64,000 bases of DNA from NCBI GenBank assembly GCA_027563935.2, contig CM050454.1, positions 728,501-792,500 of the forward strand. Direction: 5' to 3'. Origin of the DNA: Costus lasius (lineage: Eukaryota > Streptophyta > Magnoliopsida > Zingiberales > Costaceae). Numbering within the stretch: position 1 is the stretch's first letter; each line of letters begins with the position of its first letter. The position numbers and the translations under genes were made by a program. This document shows positions 47,119 to 56,438 of the stretch, one piece after another. The notes below the pieces were generated by a model. The model was not told the DNA's origin, ran no database searches, and was given only the letters and a program-made list of their open reading frames with translations.

Positions 47119-47292
47119 GGCGGTGGCAGATCCAAGACCTTACATATATGAGGAAAAAAAATTATGGGGGCAAATGAATAGAATATAATATGATGATTAG
47201 GATAATATATATTTTTTTAAATCTAATGTACCTAATTATAAATATATATAATTAATGGGGTTTTTGTGCAAGTTCTTACGCTACTGCCTACT
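47119..47292. mobile_element. ~175-bp insertion in the promoter of the intact CXE gene
   Basis: The two CXE copies share their 5' flank: TTACGCTTGGATTAT, then GGAGGGG, then GGGTAGT and TATTT.TGTCTATTTAAG. In copy 1 these parts are contiguous (44132-44180), but in copy 2 about 175 bp of AT-rich DNA separates GAGGGG (to 47118) from GGGGTAGT (from 47293). The word GGGGT borders both sides and may be a 5-bp target duplication. The inserted sequence matches no family I know. Confidence 0.65.
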
Positions 47293-47355
47293 GGGGTAGT
47301 ACATATTTATGTCTATTTAAGTGGCTACGTTGTTCGTTTGGCATTGCATCGATCA

Positions 47356-48354
47356 ATGGCGGCGAGCAACGAAACCGCGCTCGAGTTGGACTTGTCCCCA
47401 TTTCTCCGTCTCTACAAGGACGGCCGCGTCGAGCGCCTGCTTGACTCTGACCCCGCCCCTCCCTCCGTAGACCCTGCCACCGGCGTCGCCTCCAAGGACG
47501 TCGTCATCGACCCTGCCACTCCCATCTCCGCCCGGCTCTACCTCCCGGCCCGACCACCAGCCGCCGCCTCCAAGCTCCTCGTCCTCGTTTACTACCACGG
47601 CGGGGGCTTCTGCATAGAGTCCGCCTTCTCCTCCCGCTACCACACCTTCCTCAACTCCCTTGTCGCCGAGGCCCGCGTGGTCGCTGTGTCGGTGGAGTAC
47701 CGCCTCGCGCCGGAGCACCTCCTCCCGGCTGGGTACGATGACGCGTGGCGCGCGCTGCGCTGGGTGGCTGAGGGAGGCGGCGGGGACCCGTGGCTGGCCG
47801 CCGAGCGGGTGGATTTCTCGCGAGTTTTTCTGGCCGGCGACAGCGCCGGCGCGAACATCGCGCACAACGTGGCGATGCGGGCGGGCGAGGAGGGGCTCGG
47901 CGGCCCGGCGGCGGAAGTGGGTGGGGTGATACTTCTGCACCCATACTTCTGGGGCTCGGAGCGGCTGCCCAGCGAGCGAGCACGCGGCGGCAGCGCGGGT
48001 GCGCCGCCGCTGATCACGCCGGAGATAGCGGAAAAGTTGTGGTGGCTGGCGAGCGGCGGCCGAGCGGGGAGCAATGATCCGCGGATAAACCCGGTGGCGG
48101 AGGGGGCGCCGAGCCTTGCGGGACTGGCGGGGTGGAGGGTGATGGTGGCAGTGGCGGAGGAGGACACGCTGAGGGATCGGGGGAGAGTTTACTATGAGCA
48201 GTTGAGGAAGAGCGGGTGGGCAGGGGAGGTGGAGCTGTATGAGACCGAAGCGGAAGACCATGCCTTCTTTCTCTTCAAGCCGGGAAGCGATAGCGCCGTT
48301 GCCATCGTAAAAAGGTTGGCCGACTTCCTCAATTGCAAATCCATGGTGGCTTGA
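47356..48354 (+). CDS. Class-I carboxylesterase (CXE / HID-like alpha-beta hydrolase), intact tandem copy
   Basis: Intronless 332-residue protein with very high GC content. It belongs to the plant CXE family, related to 2-hydroxyisoflavanone dehydratase and the GID1 receptor. The oxyanion motif is HGGG (81-84) and the nucleophile Ser163 sits in GDSAGAN. The catalytic Asp is in VAEEDTLRDRG (about D270) and the His is in EDHAFF (H302). All triad positions are present, so an active esterase is expected, acting on small esters; the natural substrate is unknown. No signal peptide is seen, which fits a cytosolic enzyme. The start is the ATG at 47356, matched by the same context (CATCGATCAATGGCGGCGAG) in the pseudogene. 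A GTG-initiated extension to 47266 would reach into the inserted DNA and is rejected. Large antisense open frames are GC shadows. Confidence 0.95.
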   Translation: MAASNETALELDLSPFLRLYKDGRVERLLDSDPAPPSVDPATGVASKDVVIDPATPISARLYLPARPPAAASKLLVLVYYHGGGFCIESAFSSRYHTFLNSLVAEARVVAVSVEYRLAPEHLLPAGYDDAWRALRWVAEGGGGDPWLAAERVDFSRVFLAGDSAGANIAHNVAMRAGEEGLGGPAAEVGGVILLHPYFWGSERLPSERARGGSAGAPPLITPEIAEKLWWLASGGRAGSNDPRINPVAEGAPSLAGLAGWRVMVAVAEEDTLRDRGRVYYEQLRKSGWAGEVELYETEAEDHAFFLFKPGSDSAVAIVKRLADFLNCKSMVA

Positions 48355-49403
48355 GCAAGCGTTAAATTTTATTTAATTATAAAAATATGTATGCCACATT
48401 TCTATTTATCACTATCTCTGTTGGTATAATAAATTCAACTAATATATTGTTTCTTGTTGCTGTGGATTAGGGTAGCTTTTTTCTTCTATATCAATTTTCT
48501 ATTCATTTTTACGAAGCCACCATTTATGACTTTTTTGACACTCTTTGTATTGTTCTTATATTTTTTGTTTGATTGTCAACTTTAGCTGCGTCATACTAAA
48601 TTTTTCCTAGTGTTACACAAAGCTGGCAAATTCAGCTTTCCCAGCAGTCAGCTGCCATATTACCTCAACGCGCGTGCAAGTGATAAGAGTGTTCAAGTTT
48701 GATTCCCACTCATTACATTATTTGTTTTATCCTTTTATAGCTAACCAATAGTTACCTCTTTTTCCCTTTTTTTTTTATTAAAAGCTATTTTATATTTATA
48801 TTTTATAATTCTATACAATAATTAATTATATTATTACATAAACATGTATAATATATAATATTATATTTATTTTAAAAATTTAATATATCAATATATATTT
48901 ACTAATATAATATGTAAATAAAATTAATAATTAAATTTTATATTAAAAATAATTATTTTATCTTATAAATTTTAATAATTCTATTAAAACAATTATTTTA
49001 AATTTTAAAAATAAATTTTATTTTATTATAAAAATATATAATTTTAATTTTAATATATTTTATTAAATTAATATTTATTTATTTATTAACAACACCAATA
49101 ATATATAACAAATTTGTCAAATAACTTTAATAATAATTGCTAGACAGCATAGTTGGATCAACTAAACACCCTTAACAGCAGGTGCTACAGTAATAATGCA
49201 ACTATCATAGCGCAGTTATGGCAGCGCAGTAGAACCAAACTGTGCTTGTCGGGCAACAACTGCAACAAAAAGAGTCTCTTAGAGGGTATTTAAGCGTTTA
49301 TTCGATAAAGTTATTCTTTGGGGGAGTAACTAGTAAGAAATTAGTATCAAAGTTAGGACGCAAGGATCTAAAATATTTGAGAAAAAAAAATTTTATAAAA
49401 AAA
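48355..49403. other. CXE 3' flank and AT-rich intergenic region
   Basis: The first few hundred bases hold the 3' UTR. The part around 48780-49100 is almost pure A/T. No gene recognised. Confidence 0.5.
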
Positions 49404-49640
49404 TTATATTCATATAATCTATATACTCTAAGCTATCCAATGATACCAATATTATCGTGGATATGTTTTTACATGATGAAAAATTAATTAAAATATTATT
49501 GTAAAAAAATATGCTACAGTCGTCGACAGTTTTTTCACAATATTAAAAATACTAATTTTTCATCGTGGATAAATTTATCCACAATAATATTGGTACCAAT
49601 ATATAACTTAAAATGTGTAGATTGCGTGAATATATATATA
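49404..49640. mobile_element. Foldback MITE family F1, copy 2
   Basis: The left arm contains CTAAGCTATCCAATGATACC and AATATTATCGTGGATA; the right arm read in reverse gives TAAGTTATATATTGGTACC and AATATTATTGTGGATA, then GATGAAAAATTA on both. The left arm also resembles TAAATTATCCAACGATATTA of the element at 42345-42740, so they are one family. Confidence 0.6.
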
Positions 49641-49965
49641 TATATTTAAAAATTATTTTTTTCTATAAAAATTTTAAATCCTTTACTCTGGGTAGAAAAT
49701 TTGCCCTCAAGTTAATACAAAAGTTTTTTTTGCTGGATTTATATTTGCTTCTTCCTGTTTTGGATTGTGGTAGCTTCTTAAACTGTGGAGCTCCTTGCAA
49801 ACGCAATCAAATTTGTGATCAAAACCAAGTCAATTTTCTATTCAGTATTATCAAGCTACCCTTAAGTTTTGATTATGCAAAGTCTAGCCATCAAACTCTT
49901 GTGTTGATGCCTCGTGTGATGGTTATTTGGTTTATAGTGATAAGCCTATTGTTGGGAGCTATAAT

Positions 49966-49973
49966 GTTTTGAG
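49966..49973 (+). repeat. Target-site duplication, left copy (GTTTTGAG)
   Basis: Eight bases identical to 50484-50491, flanking the hAT-like MITE. Confidence 0.85.
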
Positions 49974-50483
49974 TAGAGGTGTTAAGAAAAAAAAAAGATA
50001 AAAAACCACTTAACCATAATTAACCAACTGAATTAAACCAAACAAGCTATCAACCGAACTGTATCGATTCGCTCATCGAGCAATTTTTTTAAAAGATGAC
50101 TAAGATTTGGTTCGAGACCAATTTGGCCCTAAGCTGGTTCACTGATTAACCGTCCGAAACGATTATAAAGAATAGTGTGTAAAAATTTATATATGAGAGA
50201 AAATTAAATCTTTGTAATATTTTTTTTCTTCCTTTTTCTTTACCATTACATTATAAATACACATAAAATTAATTATATGTCTATGTATATAATACATACG
50301 TATATACATAAATACTTATAAATAAAAATAATATATATTAAGATATATATTATTTAATGGTTAATCGAAAATTGATGGTTAATCAAACTAAAAAATCAAC
50401 TAGAGTTAAAATTTTTTTGAGCTGATAGTTTTAGGTTGGGAAAAAAAAAAAGAAGGATCATAACCAAACTATGAACATCCCTA
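49974..50483. mobile_element. 510-bp hAT-like MITE with perfect 8-bp target duplication
   Basis: Left terminus TAGAGGTGTTAAG, right terminus (read in reverse) TAGGGATGTTCATAG. The flanks are GTTTTGAG on both sides, the 8 bp expected for hAT transposition. The inside is rich in AACCAA / GGTTAA words and does not code for a protein. Confidence 0.85.
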
Positions 50484-50491
50484 GTTTTGAG

Positions 50492-51986
50492 ATTGGTGCC
50501 TCCAAATAAAAAATTGCATGCAACCATTTCACTAACTTTACGAGAATCATATTACAACATAAATGTGGGGGGTATTCTAAGCATGCAATTTTCTACTTTA
50601 CAATTTTATTATGATTATATCATTGACTAAATTAATTATTTAGACCGATCTAATTGTAGATTGTTGGTCTAAATATTTTATACAGAATTTATTTAAAATG
50701 AAAATAAAATTAAGCAAAATTATTATTTTAAAATGTCAATAAATAAAAATATATAAATTAGAGAAATAAAACTCAAAGGCAGGTTATGAGTTATTTTTAG
50801 ATAAAAATCAAAGCTCTCGTATGAGTTTATTCTCAATTAAACATTCGAACATACAATCAGATACTTCTCTGGTGCGAGCAAAATTGTGGGGAAGTTAATT
50901 GGCCTCTCTTTTGGGGTTGAGCGGCCAAAAATCAAGATGAGAATAAAAAAAATAAAAGAAAAGAGAAAAGAGGAAAAATCATACATACATGCACATGGGA
51001 TTTGGAGCCTTTTGAAAGGCTTCATCGAAAGGCTAATTAAATCAAACCATTTGGATTTAATTGCCAAATAAATATGTTAAATATATATTATAATAATTCT
51101 TATTCCATCACATTACACGCAATATTGCACTATACTATTGTATTCGCCTACTACAGCTTTTTGATGAGCTATTCGTTTGCCATAAATATGTCTTTTAATA
51201 TACATTAGGATGGAACTAAGGATGGCATAAAACTCATCTTCGCCTTTGATCCAACCTACCCTTCCCTAATTTGACTAAGAAAAATTCCAGTTGACCAGAG
51301 GTCAGGTCGGGTTTGAATAAAACCCGACTTATAAAAGTAGGATCAAGGTTTTTACTACTCGTCCCGTTTATAAAAATTATAAGTCAACCCTCAACTATAA
51401 TGATAAAACTCCAACCTTAGCTCTAGCCTATTCTGTCCCCTCTCCCTCATCTCTCTCCCTTCTCTCCCCTCCCAACTCGTCTCCTCCATTTCTCCCCTCT
51501 CCCCTTCTAGCTCCTTTCCTTAGTTTTTTTTGCTCTCCCTTCTCTCCCTCCCCTCCTCGTGCCCTCCCCCCCCTTCTACCCTTGCACCACTTGCACTACC
51601 TGCTTATGACGCTTATGCCACCCTCGCTCAAGCGCCCCACCCCCACTGCTTGCGCTATCTAGCTCTACCACCCACACATTACTATGAGATTGAGTTTCCC
51701 CATGGGTACCCAATTCCCCAATGGAATCGGGTTTGGAATGGGTTTTCTCAACTCTATGGGTTTGGTGTAAGGGTTGAGTATAAAGTTAGGATGTCTGGAT
51801 CAAGGTCAGGTAGATAGAACTACTAACACCTAGTCTTCTGTGTAATACTAATTGATAGGGCCTCATTGATAAGTGCTACAAGATCTCGTGCATTGGAACC
51901 CATGGTTATGGACCCGAATTCGTTAGTATGAAACATTTTCTTTTCCAAGTGAAATCCCCTAGCATATGAAAGAATGAAAAAGAGCT
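50492..51986. other. Intergenic, with a CT-rich stretch
   Basis: AT-rich to about 51220. From 51225 to 51810 a segment starts GGATGGCATAAAACTCATC and holds GGTCGGGTTTGAATAAAACC, a pyrimidine-rich island (about 51430-51680), and GGGTTTGGAATGGGTTTTC. It may be another diverged relative of the R1 repeats. No gene recognised. Confidence 0.45.
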
Positions 51987-52108
51987 CTGTTTTATTGAAG
52001 AAAATCTATAGGGAAAAGAATAGAAAATGCAATAAATCTGGTAACTTTTGCATCCGGATTCATTACATTTTCTCTTCTTTTCTTTGTAGATTCTTTCCAA
52101 TAAAACAG
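51987..52108. mobile_element. Hairpin MITE family H1, copy 2
   Basis: The left arm CTGTTTTATTGAAGAAAATC and the right arm in reverse CTGTTTTATTGGAAAGAATC pair over about 55 bp. The inner arms read AGAAAATGCAATAAATCTGG and AGAAAATGTAATGAATCCGG. Same family as 38638-38763. Confidence 0.7.
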
Positions 52109-52964
52109 CACCATCACATCTACTTCCACTCAAGCATACTTACTCCGTTTCAAGAGCCCTCAGATTCGCTTCTTAGAGGCATTACTCAAATCCATATATT
52201 CTATTAGTAGGTTATTCGTCTGAATCACAAGTTATCAGTTTACGTGTGAGAGGCCTTGCTAGAGGGAACCCAACCAACTGCATGCATTAGGGTGGCTCTA
52301 TAGCGCAGAGAATAGGCCAGACACTGGTATCCCTGGAATTTACTCTGCATATATGAAACTTGAATCTGAGCTTCCGCTGCTTAAGAGAATGGTATGGTTT
52401 TGGAAGAGAATCCCCCTCATTCATCATGCAGCTGCTGATTGTACTTGTATGTTGCAGACCTGATATGCTTCTGAGAACAACGATGATTTCTTGCAGCCGC
52501 TGGTGGCAATATGTGCATGTTAAACGCAGATAAACAGAAGCTTCACAAGTGATGCAGCTGACGAACAGTACCTCTTTCTTCCTTCCCACGAAAGCATATA
52601 CTAGAGCTTAGTTGTTGGGCAAACTACATAAGTGAATAAATCTTTGTGTTTGAAAGAGCTTTTTTTTGTTGTTCTCAGATTTTGCATAGCGAGACCCTCT
52701 TTCACCAAAATATACTTGAGATGGTGCTGACCACTACATAATACACTGAGCTCAAGAAAGGAATAAGTGTAAAGCACGAACAAAAGTCATGTACCAATTT
52801 ATAGATGAAAACTTCCACTTTGATAGACCTTTCTCGATGATTTGATGCCCAACAATGTTATAGATGACAGTTCAATCAACTTACTGAAAGAAAAAAGAGC
52901 TCCTTTCAAAACTCACTTATCAGAAATTCTTCAAGTCACATTTTTGGAACTCACCTTATGAATG
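52109..52964. other. Intergenic, nothing secure
   Basis: Moderately GC-balanced at 52250-52600, with a 100-codon minus-strand open frame (52287-52589) and plus-strand frames, but without a recognisable domain. It could be an old exon or repeat. Confidence 0.4.
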
Positions 52965-53053
52965 CGGTGTTGTCAATAACGAATCACGGAAAATAACGGT
53001 ACGCTAAAAATCCACTATACCATATAGTGAATAGCGTCGTGGACAAATAGCAG

Positions 53054-53057
<4 letters not shown>

Positions 53058-53093
<36 letters not shown>
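53058..53093. repeat. (TA)n microsatellite
   Basis: An alternating A/T run near the left end of the hAT element. Confidence 0.9.
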
Positions 53094-53094
<1 letters not shown>

Positions 53095-53237
53095 CAAGCT
53101 AAAAGATGACACATTACTACATTAAGTCATAATGTTAAACTTCATTCAAAACATGATAATAGAAATACTAAACAAAAGACAAAATAAAGTCCAACACAAA
53201 ATACTGAAATAACTAATTAAGTACAAATAAAAGAAAT

Positions 53238-54960
53238 CTATCCATGCTCATCCGCCTCTTCTCCAACATAATCATCAATCTCATTGTTAGATAATGAGGC
53301 ATATCCTTCAGCTTCTTCTTATGAATTCTCAAAATCAAAGTCTTCCAATTATTTTTCTGATTCTTCTAAGAATGCATCATCCTCCACGTCAACCATAATC
53401 TTTTTTCCTTTTTTGGTTAAAGAAGATGCACTTACCAAACCTTTATTTGTCTTAGCTATAACACCAACAACATTATGAGGTCCCTTTCTCTTTTTAAATC
53501 TTTGCCTGAATGTTCTAGACTCTCCAACTCCTGAAGCTCTATAAACATCTTCCCGGTTAAGAGTATCATCATTTTCATCCCCAAAGACTTTTTCATTCCC
53601 AGCATCATCTTCATCACCATCCATCTTCCCAACTAACCACTCATTACACTCATCAATATCATTGAGTGAGATTGAGTCAATTTCATCTCTATAATTGTAT
53701 CTTCTGAGTAATGCTTGATTATATTTGATATACACTAAATTGTGTAGTCTTTTATGCTCAAGTCTATTCTTTTTCTTGGAATGAATGTGCAATAAAAAAT
53801 TAAACAAATGTCAAATAATTAACAAAATCCTATAAGTGCCAAACTATTAACTACTAGTTTTATCAGTTAAATTACTTACTCAAACACACTCCAATTGCGT
53901 TCGCATCCCGACGCACTACAAGTCAAGCTCAAGATTCTTATTGTCAATTGTTGTAAATTTGGAGTTGACAATCCATACATTCACCACCATTGTGCTATAA
54001 ATTCAAAGAGATGTTATTATGTAATAGTAAGTATAATAATTTTTAAAATTAATAATTGTATAAACTTAATAAAATTGTGCCTGTAGGAGAGTTCACCGAG
54101 AAGTTAATTATAAATCTTTGTTTTCTGTCTGTCCATGCATCAGACATAATAAAACATTCAAATCTGCTCCAATGCTCTTTTTGACCCTTTAATAAATCTT
54201 CAGTATATATCAACTTCTTGTTGAGAAGTGAAACTCTATATCATGATAAGATGGAGGCTTTAAATTTGGCCCAAAGCTTCCAATAGCTGAAAGCATATCA
54301 TGAAAACTTTTCAACTTAACCATGTTGAAGGATAGGCCGGCTTGATACCAAAATTGAGCTATATATTGATGAACTCTTGCAGTAGCCTCCTTGTCACATG
54401 CCTCCCTTAGGGTATGTTCGGTAGAGCGGAATCCACCGTGGAAAGGATGGAAACATCAATGAATCTAGATGGAATTCCGCTCTACCGAACATACCCTTAT
54501 GTTTGATTGTCTCAGTTTTTCTATTCTCTTTTTCTCAATTGCAGTTTCAGGTGTTGTAAAATAAAGATCAATAGGGCCTTTAGAAGCACCCTTCTTTGAA
54601 TTAGACTACATCTCTCTTTCATGAAGAGAATTTTCTTCAACACTACTATCACCAATTTCATTAAGACCATTGTGTTTCTTTTCCATATGAAATACTTCAC
54701 TATCCTGCTTCTTCTTATCATTCAAATATCCCAATAATTCTTCTCTAACCTCTTTTGGGCATTTAGTGTAGGATGCAACATTACCTTTCTTTCCCATTAA
54801 GTGTTCTTTAGCTCGGGTAATTCCACCCTTAGTGATCTTATGGCAAAAATTATAAACACAGCTACCGGTATCATTCGCTTGTGCTGGTTTACAGTATTTT
54901 CAACCGGGATCATTTCTAGCTTTTGAAGGATTTGAAAATTACTCATGTGCCATGCTATTA
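53238..54960 (-). pseudogene. BED-finger hAT transposase, broken
   Basis: The BED zinc-finger part lies near 54760-54900 (SCVYNFCHKITKGGITR, MGKKGNVASYTKCPKEVRE). The middle (about 54120-54400) still shows YPSTW and QQEVDIY-like pieces of the DUF659 region with many stops. The hAT dimerisation region begins LSLTCSASGCERNWSVFE (near 53940-53885), is interrupted by about 100 bp that looks like an intron with a damaged acceptor, and goes on as IHSKKKNRLEHKRLHNLVYI (53790-53700). An acidic tail follows that ends near 53238. Stops occur at 53349-53351 and in the middle part, and an 87-bp MITE interrupts 54410-54496. It cannot make an active transposase. Confidence 0.85.
54410..54496. mobile_element. 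87-bp Tourist-like (PIF/Harbinger) MITE nested in the hAT transposase
   Basis: Perfect inverted termini GGGTATGTTCGGTAGAGCGG (with AATTCC/AATCC next) on both ends, flanked by TTA at 54407-54409 and 54497-54499, the 3-bp target site of PIF/Harbinger elements. It is too short to code. It interrupts the hAT transposase, so it is younger than that element. Confidence 0.88.
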
Positions 54961-55950
54961 AAAAAAATATAATTAAAAATAAAATAAATTAAGATCAAAT
55001 ATCAAATTGACAAAGATCAAATAAAAAAATAAAAAATAATTAATTAAATAAAAAACCTTGTCGGAGAATTGCTAAAGAGTTACCTGCCCAGTGAGAGATT
55101 AAGAGCAGGAGAACGTTGGCCCGTGGCGTCTTGCAAATGCGTGTAAGGCGTCTGGATTTTGGAAAAAGTTGATGAAGCTAGATGGCTCTCGGCTGGAGAA
55201 GTCCCGAACGCAGCAGTAGAAGGCGTCTGGAAAAGGCTAACGAAGTTAGAAGGCTCTCGGCTGGAGAAGTCTCGAACGCAGCAGTAGAAGGCGGAAGGCG
55301 GAAGTAATCTCGGTAGTAAAAGGCGGAATGCTAGAGAAGTCCCAAACGCAACATAAGGTGGAGGTGCAGTGCACGAAACGCTGGAAAAAAAATCGAGGAA
55401 AGAAGCGGAAGATTTTCTATTTGTACCTTACGACGCTTCATCTTTCGTTGACTGTTGACTTCCTTGTTGATTGAGTCATCCATGTGTCTTCCGCCTTCCG
55501 CCGAAGCCTTCCTCAGCACGCCTTCCACCTTCAAACTCTTCCGCCTTCCGCTTCTCCTTCTTCCCTTGCTCACGACGCTTTCTTCCGCTTCTTCTTCCCC
55601 TGCTCACGACACCTTCTTCTTCTTCCCTTGATTGCGCTGCCTTCTTCCGCCTGTCCTTCCCCTGCTCACGCGCCTACTTCCGCTTCTCCTTCCCCTGCTC
55701 ACGACACCATCTTCCGCTTCCTCCCAGCCTTCTTCCGATTCTCCTACGCCCGCCTCCTTCTTCCGATTTCCCAACACTGGCTTCACGACGCCCGCAATTT
55801 TCGCTTTGTTTGCTGGCGCCGCTATCCTCATCGCGTCCGCAATGGCGAAGCTTGCGGAAGACGTAACGCGATGAATATTTCATCGCGGACAGAAAGAATT
55901 CCGCGACCGCAAAGCGCTATGGCGGCCATAGCCGCTTTTTGACAACACTA

Positions 55951-56438
55951 TTGTAGTGAGAGGAATGGTTATTACTAAGCCAATCAATCTCCCCTTTCAA
56001 TGCAGCAATTTATGAGAGCCCCCCTGCTGCAGAGAAAAAGAGAGCTTACAAAAGAGGATCGAATCCCTAAAGTTATTTTATAGAAGGGGAAATAAACATA
56101 TTCTCTATCAAACTCAAAAAGAACTAATATTAACAGAAATAAAATGGGTAACAGACAGAAGAATGACAGGCATTTGCCAGACCTTACTTTGAAACCAAGC
56201 AATTTGATATTTCCTAACTAGCAAGAAAAACAAAACTTGTGCAGATCACACCAAGAAGGTGCTTCAAACTATTCTCACTCTCTCTCTCTAACTATGCAGC
56301 TGGAATTCTGTAGACATTAATGAGCATTGAGTACAGTGCACAATGGCTAAAACATTCTCTTCCACAGCATATTTATCCTGTCCTACATTCTTGTTCCACA
56401 TCTCTTTAAGGCACTGGATCAGTTCTCTGACACTCAAT
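55951..56438 (-). other. 3' flank of the RLCK gene
   Basis: The sequence up to 56438 is the probable 3' UTR of the kinase; the hAT right end abuts it about 490 bp from the stop codon. No coding feature. Confidence 0.5.

Larger units (their letters stand above)
52965..55950 (-). mobile_element. hAT-superfamily DNA transposon, ~3 kb, decayed
   Basis: Termini are GTGTTGTCAATAAC on the left and GTGTTGTCAAAAAGCGGC on the right (read in reverse), a known type of hAT terminal repeat. Between them is a minus-strand transposase with a BED zinc finger and the hAT C-terminal dimerisation motif. The transposase-distal end (55090-55870) is rich in GCGGAAG / CTTCCGC subterminal repeats, with repeated blocks around 55130-55330 and CT-rich DNA beyond. 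A convincing 8-bp target duplication was not found (TATGAATG left, TTGTAGTG right), suggesting age or inexact ends. Confidence 0.82.

Noticed and set aside
47353..48261. 302-codon antisense frame opposite the CXE gene
   Set aside because: It is the shadow of a very GC-rich coding frame; the plus strand has the complete CXE motifs and catalytic triad.
52287..52589. 100-codon minus-strand frame
   Set aside because: No recognisable domain, and competing plus-strand frames exist; not enough support for a gene.
55471..55942. Ser/Pro-rich frames of 131-152 codons
   Set aside because: They lie in the subterminal CT-rich repeats of the hAT element and show no protein family.
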